A DNA stretch of 39,035 nt, from positions 1 to 39,035 of the forward strand of contig CAYVVG010000033.1 of the NCBI GenBank assembly GCA_964455285.1. Direction: 5' to 3'. The notes under the pieces were generated by a model, which worked only from the letters and a program-made list of their open reading frames with translations, searched no databases and was not told where the DNA came from. Below are positions 1 through 7,718 of the stretch, piece by piece. Position 1 is the stretch's first letter. Every line of letters starts with the position of its first letter. The translations under genes and the position numbers were made by a program. Source of the DNA: CAIVAT01 sp964455285 (GTDB taxonomy: Bacteria > Bacteroidota > Bacteroidia > Bacteroidales > FEN-979).

Positions 1-1
1 G

Positions 2-994
2 CAGGTGGGAGTGGATTACTACCTCTACACCGGGATCAGCCCGATGGCCGGACCCGTTCACGGGACCGGTGGCCCGATCAGTTTCGGACTCCAGACGCTG
101 GCGGGTTGGTACTGGGTGCTGGCAGAAAACGTCACTACCCGTTGCCAGAACCACATGTACAATTGCGTCCATATCACCATCGACCCGCAGACGCCGGTCA
201 GTGTGACGATTTCCGCATCCACGACCAATCCTCCCGCCGGAACCCCGGTCACCTTTACCGCCACGCCTGTCAACGGCGGTCCCGACCCGGTCTTCCAGTG
301 GAGGGTCAACGGGATCCCTGTCGGAACCAACCAGAGTACTTATTCCTATGTCCCGGTCAATTATGATGAAGTGAGTTGCGTTCTGACATCCAACCTGCTC
401 TGCACGGTCAATAACCCGGATACATCGAATATCCTCAGCATATCGGTGTCCGGGGTGTCCTCAAACATCATCGTCACCGGATCGGTCGGAAGTGGAGAGT
501 ACCATTGCTATGACGCGACACAAACACTGACGGTCGCCGGTGGCTCGAACACCTTCACCGTATATCCCGGTGGCCAGGCGGTGATGATCGCAGGCCAGAA
601 CATCCGGTACCTGCCCGGCACAAAAGCGATGGCTGGCAGTTACATGCACGGATACATCTCCGAGAACTTCTGCGGTCAGAAAACCTCGACCTTTGTGACC
701 ACAGCCACCGGCGAAAATGAACCGGCAGCGATTGAAAGCACGAAGGAAACCCACTTCCGGATCTACCCGAACCCCACGACATCCCGGTTTGTTCTTGAAC
801 AAATGGGCGACCGTCTGTACGAAACAGTCAGGGTGGAGATCTTTGGATTGCACGGCGAAAAGGTAATGACAGGCGGATTAACAGGCGTGAAGAGCCGTGA
901 ATTTGATGTTGACGGACTCCCCGATGGACTCTACTTCGTGAAAGTGGCGGCCGATGGATATGGAGAAACCTTCAAGCTGGTGAAAACAAGGTAA
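2..994 (+). CDS. Secreted modular protein with T9SS type A sorting domain (5' truncated)
   Basis: The reading frame is open to the left edge, so the first GTG at position 5 is not a start and the N-terminus lies outside the window. The visible 330 residues begin inside one module of about 80 residues (GVDYYLY, then GTGGPISFGLQT), the same family that is repeated thirteen times in the giant adhesin at 15157-18495. An Ig-like or chitobiase-like segment follows (about residues 60-150, FQWRVNG), and then a linker. The last 80 or so residues are a Por secretion C-terminal domain: FRIYPNP, VEIFGLHGEKV, LPDGLYFVKV and FKLVKTR. In Bacteroidota this domain sends a Sec-exported protein through the type IX system to the cell surface or medium. 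The function of the cargo is unknown; adhesion or matrix binding is an inference from the module type. A rho-independent terminator lies just downstream. Confidence 0.85.
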   Translation, partial: QVGVDYYLYTGISPMAGPVHGTGGPISFGLQTLAGWYWVLAENVTTRCQNHMYNCVHITIDPQTPVSVTISASTTNPPAGTPVTFTATPVNGGPDPVFQWRVNGIPVGTNQSTYSYVPVNYDEVSCVLTSNLLCTVNNPDTSNILSISVSGVSSNIIVTGSVGSGEYHCYDATQTLTVAGGSNTFTVYPGGQAVMIAGQNIRYLPGTKAMAGSYMHGYISENFCGQKTSTFVTTATGENEPAAIESTKETHFRIYPNPTTSRFVLEQMGDRLYETVRVEIFGLHGEKVMTGGLTGVKSREFDVDGLPDGLYFVKVAADGYGETFKLVKTR

Positions 995-1017
995 ATACGG
1001 AATGTTCCCCGGCTGTG

Positions 1018-1060
1018 CCCGGGAGGCGGAAAATCCAAAGCCTGCCTCCCGGGTTTTTTT
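1018..1060 (+). terminator. Rho-independent terminator after the T9SS cargo gene
   Basis: The arms CCCGGGAGGC (1018-1027) and GCCTCCCGGG (1044-1053) are perfectly complementary over 10 bp, with a 16-nt loop, and are followed by seven T residues (1054-1060). It starts 23 nt after the stop codon at 992-994 and ends before the next promoter-like motif. Confidence 0.85.
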
Positions 1061-1093
1061 ATGGATCGAAAGGCCGGGTCCTTAAAAGATTGC

Positions 1094-1101
1094 TATTTTT
1101 G
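1094..1101 (+). promoter_or_regulatory. Putative Bacteroidota -7 box (TATTTTTG)
   Basis: TATTTTTG fits the TAnnTTTG -7 consensus of the Bacteroidota housekeeping sigma factor. It ends 20 nt before the ATG at 1122, as expected for a short leader. I do not see a clear TTG/TTTG -33 element at the right spacing, so the call rests on the -7 box and its position. Confidence 0.4.
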
Positions 1102-1121
1102 GGTGAATAAAGAAAACAATT

Positions 1122-4088
1122 ATGTCCGGTCAACAGAACGCCCTCGATCCGAAAAAGTACTACTTCATCGATACCTCGTTCAACCTGATGATGAAGCGGC
1201 GCATCTACCAGATCCTGCTGATATCGAGTACCTATGACGCGTTCATGCTGGAAGAGGACGGGCGGATCGACGAAACGATCTTCATGGAGTATGTCTCCCT
1301 GAACCTTCGCTACCCGCCTCAATTCATTAAAGTTACTTCGGAAGAAGAGGCCTTCGAAGTCCTCGAAGACAAACGGATCGAACTGGTCATCTCGATGCTC
1401 AATATCGAAAAGACCGACACCTTCGATATTGCAATGCGGATCAAGAAACAGTATCCGAAGATCCCGATCGTGGTGCTTACCCCGTTCAGCCGTGAGGTCA
1501 ACCTGAAACTGGCAGAGAAAGACCTGAGTGCCATCGACTATGTCTTTTGCTGGTTGGGAAATGCAGGGATCCTCCTAGCCATCATTAAATTGATCGAGGA
1601 TAAGATGAACATCGAACAGGATGTCAAACACGGCGTGCAGGCCATCCTGCTCGTCGAAGATTCCATCCGGTTCTATTCTTCCTACCTTCCCAATATCTAC
1701 AAAATCCTGCTCAAACAATCGAAAGCCTTCATGGCCGAAGGGCTCAACGAGCACAACAAAATGCTTCGAATGCGCGGGAGAACGAAGATCCTGCTGGCTA
1801 CCAATTATGAAGAGGCGGTGATCCTTTGGGAAAAGTATAAAAACACCCTGCTCGGGATCATCACCGATATCTCTTTCATGCGGAAAGGAGAGACCAGTAA
1901 AACTGCAGGCATCCAGTTCGTGGAGAGGGTCAGGAAGGAGGATGAACATATGCCGGTGCTCTTCCAGTCGACCGATACAGAATATGAATCGCTGGCAAGG
2001 GACATGAAGGTGGGGTTTCTGAACAAAAACTCCAAAACCCTCTCGATCGAACTCCGGAATTACATCACCGAGTACTTTTTCTTTGGCGATTTTATCTTCA
2101 TTGATCCGAAGAACGGCCGTGAGATCACCCGCGCCGTGGATCTGAAATCGATGCAGGACAAGATATTCGAGATCCCCGACGATTCGTTGCAGTACCATAT
2201 GCAGCGCAATCACTTTTCCAAATGGCTCAATGCCCGGGCCCTCTTTCCCATCGCCGAGATGTTCCGCGAGGTCTCGGTCACCGCTTTCGACGATATGGAC
2301 GAGGCAAAGCGATACCTTTTCGATGCCATCACGGCTTTCCGGATCAACAAGGCACGCGGGGTGATCGCTGAATTCGACCGGGAGCGATACGACGAATACC
2401 TCCAGTTCGCACGCATCGGGGAGGGTTCCATCGGAGGAAAGGCCCGGGGACTGGCTTTCCTCGATTCATTGATCAAGCGAAACCGGCTTGCCTACCAGTT
2501 TGATGATGTGGTCATCTCAATCCCGAGAACCGTTGTCCTGGGGACCGACATCTTCGATGAATTCATGGAAGAGAACAACCTCTATGAGATTGCCCTGTCC
2601 GACCGCAGCGACAAAGAGATCCTCAACCGCTTTGTAAAATCACGCCTTCCCTTCCGGATCCATGAAGATCTCTACCGGTTCATCTCCTGCATCAACAACC
2701 CCATCGCCATCCGTTCGTCCAGCCTGCTCGAAGATTCACATTATCAGCCGTTTGCCGGGATCTATTCCACCTATATGATCCCCAATGTCAAGTTCAACGA
2801 ACGGGTGATGATCGACAAGCTCAGCGAAGCGATCAAAAGTGTATATGCTTCCGCCTATTTCAAGGACAGCAAATCGTATATGGCGGCGACACTCAATATG
2901 ATCGACGAGGAGAAGATGGGCATTGTGCTCCAGGAGGTGACCGGCCGGCAGTATGGCGACCGCTTCTACCCGGCCATTTCGGGAGTGGCCCGGTCGATCA
3001 ATTTTTACCCCATCGCCCCCGAGAAGCCGGAAGACGGGATCGCGAACATCGCTTTCGGCCTCGGAAAATACATTGTCGACGGAGGCAACGGGATCCGGTT
3101 CTCACCGAAATATCCCCGGAAGATCCTTCAGCTTTCCACCCCGGAAATGGCCCTGAGCGAGACCCAGAAGTATTTCTACGCCCTCGACCTGAAACCGGAA
3201 AGCTTTCTCCCCGATACCGACGACACGATCAACCTGCTGAAAATGAGGATTCGCGATGCAGAGGATGACCATGCCTTGAAACTGGTGGCCTCCACCTTCG
3301 ATTACGAAAGTCACCAGATAAAGGATGGAACCCTGGCGGAAGGGAAAAGGATCATCACCTTCTCCCAGCTGCTGAACCACAACACACTTCCCCTCGCCTC
3401 CATCCTTGCCAGGGTGCTTGAGATCGGTCAGCGGGAAATGAACAAGCCCGTGGAGATCGAGTTCGCGGTCAACCTCGACATGCCCAAAGACCAGCCGAAA
3501 GTGTTCAGCCTCCTGCAGATCCGGCCCATTGCCAACCACGACGAAACGATCAACCTCCAACCGGCCCATGTCAGGCAGCAGGAAACCCTCCTGATCTCCA
3601 ACTCGTCACTGGGAAATGGGATCATCAAGGGGATCCGGGATTTCGTGTATGTGAAACCGGAGGCGTTTGATCCTGCACACAGCCACGAAATCGCTCACAG
3701 GCTCGATAAAGTGAACGAAAGTTTCATGAACGAGAAACTGAATTATGTCCTGGTCGGACCCGGCCGGTGGGGTTCCAGCGATCCATGGCTCGGCATCCCG
3801 GTCAAGTGGCCCCAGATCAGCAACGCCCGCGTGATCGTCGAATCCGGTCTCGACCATTACCGCATCGATCCCAGCCAGGGGACCCATTTCTTTCAGAACC
3901 TCACCTCGTTCCGGGTCGGCTATTTCACCATCAACCCGTTCATCAACGACGGATTTTATAACCTCGAGTACCTCAACAGCCAGCCGGCTTTCTTCGAGGA
4001 TGAATATATCCGGCATGTCCGGTTCGACCACCCGTTGCGCATCGAACTTGACGGCAGGAAGAATTTCGGGGTGGTGTATATGCCGTGA
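1122..4088 (+). CDS. Two-receiver-domain protein fused to a PEP synthase-like ATP-grasp (PPDK N-terminal) domain
   Basis: This 988-residue soluble protein has three parts. Residues about 28-165 resemble a receiver (CheY-like) fold but show M-L-N where the phospho-acceptor Asp is expected. Residues about 173-315 look like an intact receiver: acidic pair in VEDS (178-181), candidate phospho-Asp in ITDIS (D249), S283/T284, and K302 in LNKN. From about residue 430 onward it matches the PEP/pyruvate-binding N-terminal domain of PEP synthase and pyruvate phosphate dikinase: EGSIGGKARGL (434-444), IRSSSLLED (530-538), FAGIYST, and LLQIRPI further on. I find no phosphohistidine swivel motif of the TGGxxxHA type and no C-terminal PEP-binding barrel, so it is unlikely to be a complete PEP synthase. 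Homologues are often labelled phosphoenolpyruvate synthase; a regulatory or altered phosphotransfer role is inference. The gene is monocistronic between a terminator and a repeat region. Confidence 0.8.
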   Translation: MSGQQNALDPKKYYFIDTSFNLMMKRRIYQILLISSTYDAFMLEEDGRIDETIFMEYVSLNLRYPPQFIKVTSEEEAFEVLEDKRIELVISMLNIEKTDTFDIAMRIKKQYPKIPIVVLTPFSREVNLKLAEKDLSAIDYVFCWLGNAGILLAIIKLIEDKMNIEQDVKHGVQAILLVEDSIRFYSSYLPNIYKILLKQSKAFMAEGLNEHNKMLRMRGRTKILLATNYEEAVILWEKYKNTLLGIITDISFMRKGETSKTAGIQFVERVRKEDEHMPVLFQSTDTEYESLARDMKVGFLNKNSKTLSIELRNYITEYFFFGDFIFIDPKNGREITRAVDLKSMQDKIFEIPDDSLQYHMQRNHFSKWLNARALFPIAEMFREVSVTAFDDMDEAKRYLFDAITAFRINKARGVIAEFDRERYDEYLQFARIGEGSIGGKARGLAFLDSLIKRNRLAYQFDDVVISIPRTVVLGTDIFDEFMEENNLYEIALSDRSDKEILNRFVKSRLPFRIHEDLYRFISCINNPIAIRSSSLLEDSHYQPFAGIYSTYMIPNVKFNERVMIDKLSEAIKSVYASAYFKDSKSYMAATLNMIDEEKMGIVLQEVTGRQYGDRFYPAISGVARSINFYPIAPEKPEDGIANIAFGLGKYIVDGGNGIRFSPKYPRKILQLSTPEMALSETQKYFYALDLKPESFLPDTDDTINLLKMRIRDAEDDHALKLVASTFDYESHQIKDGTLAEGKRIITFSQLLNHNTLPLASILARVLEIGQREMNKPVEIEFAVNLDMPKDQPKVFSLLQIRPIANHDETINLQPAHVRQQETLLISNSSLGNGIIKGIRDFVYVKPEAFDPAHSHEIAHRLDKVNESFMNEKLNYVLVGPGRWGSSDPWLGIPVKWPQISNARVIVESGLDHYRIDPSQGTHFFQNLTSFRVGYFTINPFINDGFYNLEYLNSQPAFFEDEYIRHVRFDHPLRIELDGRKNFGVVYMP

Positions 4089-4096
4089 GTCGTGAC

Positions 4097-4833
4097 AGCC
4101 CCACCCCGGCCCTCCCCACTCGGGGAGGTTGGGAGGGGGCTGTTCAACCAACAGGAGCCTCCCCCGGGAGGGCTACTCTTTGTACACATCTTAATGTTAT
4201 ATATTTTTTCGCCTCACCCCCATCCCCCTCCCCTCCGGGTAGGGGGTATGCCCGCTGATAAAATTTGCTAAAAACCTGCAGTCGCGGCCTAAAATTCAGA
4301 AACTCGTCCCGATTACTCGGGACTCGGACAGTCTGAATTTTTTAACGCCCGCTCCATTGGTTTTCTATACGCAAATTTTATATAGCGGGTCCATTTGTGC
4401 CACCGATTCTCGGCGGCACAAAAGCCGCCTTATGAAAATCACGTAAAGAAAATCGAGGAAGGAGTGTTAAAAACTGCGGACTGTCTGAGGAGCGTAGCGA
4501 CGAGTTTCCGCAGTTTAGCGACTGACGAGGATTTTTAGTGATTTTCATACAGCGGTGATTTTTCTTTGGTTTTACCTTTCTTTTCGTCCCAGGAAAAGAA
4601 AGGTAAATGTTAAAATATAATCAAAATATCTGATGTGTACAAAGAGTAGCCCGGGAGGGGGAGATTTGGAGGGGGCTGTTCAGGCATCAGGCAACAGGAG
4701 CCTCCCCCGGGAGGGGGAGGTTGGGAGGGGGCTGTTCAGGCATCGCCTCCCCCGGGAGGGGGAGGTTGGGAGGGGGCTGTTCAACCAACAGGAGCCTCCC
4801 CCGGGAGGGGGAGGTTTGGAGGGGGCTGGTGAC
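4097..4833. repeat. GC-rich tandem repeat array (about five units of 45-50 bp), interrupted by an insertion
   Basis: The unit reads CCTCCCCCGGGAGGGGGAGG, then TTGGGAGGGGGCTGTTCA, then either ACCAACAGGAG or GGCATC. Units lie at about 4097-4157 (divergent), 4158-4172 continued at 4650-4700 (split by the 477-bp element), 4701-4745, 4746-4794 and 4795-4833 (ending GGCTGGTGAC). Each is internally palindromic: CCTCCC against GGGAGG, and AACAG against CTGTT. The array fills the convergent gap between the receiver/PPDK gene and the MBOAT gene and stops three bases before the MBOAT stop codon. Open frames across it are low-complexity translations, not genes. It resembles a clustered intergenic repeat family (REP/BIME-like); mobilisation by a RAYT is possible but unproven. 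Confidence 0.8.
4173..4649. mobile_element. 477-bp MITE-like non-coding element with 18-bp terminal inverted repeats and 10-bp target duplication
   Basis: The left end CTACTCTTTGTACACATC (4173-4190) and right end GATGTGTACAAAGAGTAG (4632-4649) are perfect inverted repeats. The element is flanked by the direct repeat CCCGGGAGGG (4163-4172 and 4650-4659). Deleting the element and one copy restores a normal GC-rich repeat unit, which indicates insertion into a pre-existing array. The interior has no credible ORF and is much AT-richer than its surroundings. It folds into several hairpins: 4251-4268 with 4371-4389 (one mismatch and one bulge), 4291-4300 with 4332-4341, 4394-4401 with 4415-4422, 4431-4442 with 4538-4549, 4471-4479 with 4508-4516, and 4571-4585 with 4593-4607 (15 bp, perfect). 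No transposase is encoded, so movement would need a trans-acting enzyme, which I cannot identify. Confidence 0.75.
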
Positions 4834-4835
4834 TT

Positions 4836-6386
4836 TCAGAACTGGATATAGATCGGCATGGGGGATCCCTGGCTTCGGAACCAGGTGATCACGGCAAGGA
4901 TGGCCACGGCGATCAGCGCCTTGAGGGGCCAACCCATTGGGACCAGCGAGGTGCGGAGGCGGTCATGCCACGTGCCCGGAAGAAAGTGGACCAGATAACC
5001 GGCCGACATCATGAGCAATACCGGGTAATAGGCACGAAGGAACAACGGAAAACCCTCGGGATAGAAATTCCTCCACACCTGGCCGAACACCTCCCATGCT
5101 GCCGCCGGGGAGGAGGTCCGGAAAAAGACCCATGCGAACGATACAAATAGGAAGGTCAGCGCAATACCGGTGACCCGGCCGGCACGCTTCCCCCATCCGG
5201 AACGTCCGCGCCGGATCCCTTTCGTGTGATAACTCCATGCACGCTGCACCCCGAGTGCCACCCCGTGCATCGCTCCCCACGCCAGGAAATTCCAACCCGT
5301 GCCGTGCCATACCCCGCAAACCGTAAAGGTGAACAGCGCAGAAAAACCAAAGATCGCAAGATCGGTGCGTATATATCTTCCGCCAATCAGAAACTCGCGT
5401 TTTACACGCCCCGAAATCCGGTAGGCCAGCGGCAGGAAAAGATAATCACGGAGCCAGGACGAGAGCGAGACATGCCACCGGTTCCAGAACTCCCCGATGT
5501 TTCGGGAACGGTATGGCCGGTCGAAGTTGATGCGGATGTCGAATCCCATCCATCGGGCGATGCCGCGGCCCATGTCGGTGTACCCGCTGAAATCGCAGTA
5601 GATCACCAGCGAATACCCCAGGATGGCAGCGAACACCTCCATGCCGGTATGCCGGTCGGGCATGCTGAATACCTGGGCGACCAGGTGCTGGTTCACGAAA
5701 TCGCCGATCACCATCTTTTTCAATGCGCCGGAAAATACCAGGTAAAACCCTTCGGCCACGTCGGTGCGGGAAAGCCGGAAGGGAGCCTCCAGTTGGGGCA
5801 GGAACCGGCCGGCACGTTCGATGGGACCCATTTGCACGGTCGGGAAAAAGGTGATGAAGGCGAGGTAGCGTGGAAGGGAACGACAGGCCCCCGTCCGGTT
5901 TTTCTTTACATCGAGAAGGTAGGCCAGGTTGACAAATGTGAAAAAGGAGATGCCGGCCGGGAATGCCAGCGCCGCCAGGGTGAACGAACCGCCGAGCCAC
6001 CCGGGAAGGGCCGAGGCGGCCGGGGTGTACTTGAACGCCGCAAGCACCGACAGATTCAGGAGGACACCGGCATACAGGAGTCCGTTTTTCGCCCGGTTCC
6101 CCCGGCTCCTTTCCATGGCCATGCCGAGCAGGAAGTTGACCGCGCCGGATGCAACGAGCAGAAGCACATAAAGGCCGGAACATTTGTAATAAAACCAAAA
6201 AGAGAAAACCAGGATAACAGCGGTCCGCCCCCGGGGGGAACCCGAAAATGGGATCAGAACGGCCAGGAACAGAAGGAAAAAAAGGAGAAAGAACGGACTG
6301 GTAAGGAACAGGGGCTCCCCGGGGTCGTAAACGAAGGAACCCAGCGCCCATTCAAAAAAGCCGGTGAGATTCCCCATCCAGCTCAT
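4836..6386 (-). CDS. MBOAT-family O-acyltransferase (AlgI/DltB-like), polysaccharide O-acetylation
   Basis: This is a 516-residue polytopic membrane protein, the usual length for AlgI-type MBOAT proteins. Diagnostic segments in order: TFFPTVQMGPIERAGRF, YCDFSGYTDMGRGIARWMGF, NIGEFWNRWHVSLSSWLRDY, and VCGVWHGTGWNF, whose WHG carries the conserved MBOAT histidine. In AlgI systems the protein moves an acetyl group across the inner membrane to periplasmic SGNH enzymes that acetylate a polysaccharide. That fits here: two SGNH genes lie immediately upstream on the same strand, with 42 nt between the nearest one and this start. ATG at 6386 is used; a second in-frame ATG lies three codons later. The target glycan is unknown. 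The 3' end abuts the GC-rich repeat array. Confidence 0.9.
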   Translation of the reverse strand: MSWMGNLTGFFEWALGSFVYDPGEPLFLTSPFFLLFFLLFLAVLIPFSGSPRGRTAVILVFSFWFYYKCSGLYVLLLVASGAVNFLLGMAMERSRGNRAKNGLLYAGVLLNLSVLAAFKYTPAASALPGWLGGSFTLAALAFPAGISFFTFVNLAYLLDVKKNRTGACRSLPRYLAFITFFPTVQMGPIERAGRFLPQLEAPFRLSRTDVAEGFYLVFSGALKKMVIGDFVNQHLVAQVFSMPDRHTGMEVFAAILGYSLVIYCDFSGYTDMGRGIARWMGFDIRINFDRPYRSRNIGEFWNRWHVSLSSWLRDYLFLPLAYRISGRVKREFLIGGRYIRTDLAIFGFSALFTFTVCGVWHGTGWNFLAWGAMHGVALGVQRAWSYHTKGIRRGRSGWGKRAGRVTGIALTFLFVSFAWVFFRTSSPAAAWEVFGQVWRNFYPEGFPLFLRAYYPVLLMMSAGYLVHFLPGTWHDRLRTSLVPMGWPLKALIAVAILAVITWFRSQGSPMPIYIQF

Positions 6387-6424
6387 CTGGTATCAAGTGA
6401 CCTCAGCATTTCTTCTTTCACGTA

Positions 6425-6452
6425 ATTATTATTTTGTAATTCGTAATTTGTG
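6425..6452. repeat. Period-7 AATTACG array overlapping the 3' end of an SGNH gene
   Basis: Read on the minus strand this is AATTACG, AATTACA, AAATAAT, AATTACG: about four degenerate heptamers. The array supplies the last codons (LRITK) and stop codon of the SGNH gene ending at 6429. It is one of four short period-7 or period-8 arrays sitting on gene 3' ends in this window. Confidence 0.6.
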
Positions 6453-7718
6453 GTTGAGAAATCCTTCCCTGAAAGCCTCCCGGAACAGCATTCCCTGGAT
6501 GGCATAACCCTTCCCCGAAAAATGCACGTATTTTCGGTCCGTCATCTTTTTTGCCTTCCACTTCGCCATGGCATCCCTCCCGCCCATCACCGAATACCAG
6601 TCCCAGGTCGCCATCCCGTGCTGCCTGCCGTACTCCTTCAAGAGATCCCCGACAGTCCTGGCCAGTGCGTTCGGCTGGTAATGGGTCCTCCTTTTCTTCC
6701 GGTAGGCCTTATAGATGCCGGGAGGGGTGGTGAGGATCACCGGGGCGTGGTTTCCCGATCTCCGGATGCGGCAGAATAGCGAATCGAGCACACTGCGCAG
6801 GGTGTCGGCCGAGAAGGACCGGGTGGCATACGCCTCATTGGTGCCCAGCGAGAAGATCATCAGGTCGGGTTTCAGGGCTGCCAGTTGCGGAATGAAATGT
6901 TCCGATCCCAGGTAATGGTCAAACCTCGCCCCGTTCACCCCGATGGCATGCACGATCACCCCGGGGTTGGGCGACTCCAGACTGATGCCGTAAAGGGTCG
7001 ACGAACGCTGCGACTCTGCGGTCCTCACCGCCCGGAAACGCAACCGCTGCACCCGCTCCCCGAGACGGTAAACGGTCCGGTCGGTGGCCGAAGAGTCCCA
7101 CACGGCGTAAACGCGTCCGGTCTCGTCGTTGATCACCTCCATGTGAAAACAGGTGTCGCGCTGCGCATGGAACAGCACCAGCAGGGCCGTATCGGCGGGG
7201 GGAACCGGGGGAGATAAGAATTCAAGGGTGAACGAAGCGCCGGGCCTGCCTGACCAGAGGGTGAACCCGGAGATCCCGGTGGGAAGGCTCCTTTTCACCG
7301 TGGCATTCCGCCCCGCCATCCAGGGCGTGTCGCACCGGGAAAGGTATCCCTGGGGGCCGTTCGAACGGGCGAGCCGGTACGGAAAGATAATCCCTCTTCC
7401 TGCATTTCCATAAGTGGTTTGCAGCCAATCTCTCAGCGGCTGGGTGACGAAGCCGGGCTGAATGTGCGAATCGCCGATATGGGCCACCACCACCCGCTCG
7501 CCCGATCCGGCTGCGATCCGTTCCAGTTTCCTGAAAAAGGGAGCCAGGGAGGCGGTATCACCGGCGAGATGGTTGTGATGGAGGTGAAGGAAAGGATAGA
7601 GAAGTTTCAGCGAGTCATACGGCGGGGGAACCTCCGCGACCGGGATGCTGTCCTGCGACATCCCGGGAATCCCGGAAAGCAGGGAGAGTCCTAGCAGAAG
7701 TGTCAGGAGAGTCTTCAT
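6429..7718 (-). CDS. Periplasmic SGNH/GDSL hydrolase-like protein, O-acetylation operon
   Basis: The 429-residue product begins with a Sec signal peptide (residues 1 to about 21, MKTLLTLLLGLSLLSGIPGM). SGNH blocks are visible: HIGDSHIQPG (residues 80-89, nucleophile S84), FSLGTNEAY (about 293-301, the N block), and YVHFSGKGY near the C-terminus carrying the catalytic His. The usual Asp three residues before that His is replaced by Lys (DRKYVH), a pattern I associate with this Bacteroidota subgroup from memory. It overlaps the upstream SGNH gene by 4 bp (7715-7718), suggesting translational coupling, and is followed after 42 nt by the MBOAT gene. Its likely role is transfer of acetyl, or its removal, on an exported polysaccharide, as AlgJ/AlgX do. 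The substrate cannot be read from sequence. The last codons and stop lie in a heptamer array. Confidence 0.85.
   Translation of the reverse strand: MKTLLTLLLGLSLLSGIPGMSQDSIPVAEVPPPYDSLKLLYPFLHLHHNHLAGDTASLAPFFRKLERIAAGSGERVVVAHIGDSHIQPGFVTQPLRDWLQTTYGNAGRGIIFPYRLARSNGPQGYLSRCDTPWMAGRNATVKRSLPTGISGFTLWSGRPGASFTLEFLSPPVPPADTALLVLFHAQRDTCFHMEVINDETGRVYAVWDSSATDRTVYRLGERVQRLRFRAVRTAESQRSSTLYGISLESPNPGVIVHAIGVNGARFDHYLGSEHFIPQLAALKPDLMIFSLGTNEAYATRSFSADTLRSVLDSLFCRIRRSGNHAPVILTTPPGIYKAYRKKRRTHYQPNALARTVGDLLKEYGRQHGMATWDWYSVMGGRDAMAKWKAKKMTDRKYVHFSGKGYAIQGMLFREAFREGFLNHKLRITK

Noticed and set aside
5..7. GTG at position 5 as the start of the first gene
   Set aside because: The frame is open to the window edge and the protein begins in the middle of a repeat module, so it is truncated on the left.
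4633..4851. Short open frame across the GC-rich array
   Set aside because: Its translation is a simple repeat of the array (PREGEVGRGLF-like) and it would require reading the repeat unit as protein; no start signal or family support.
5226..6425. 399-residue open frame antisense to the MBOAT gene, and other long antisense frames such as 28769-29917 and 31069-32901
   Set aside because: They are shadows of well-supported genes in a GC-rich genome; their translations are low in hydrophobic order and match no family I recognise.
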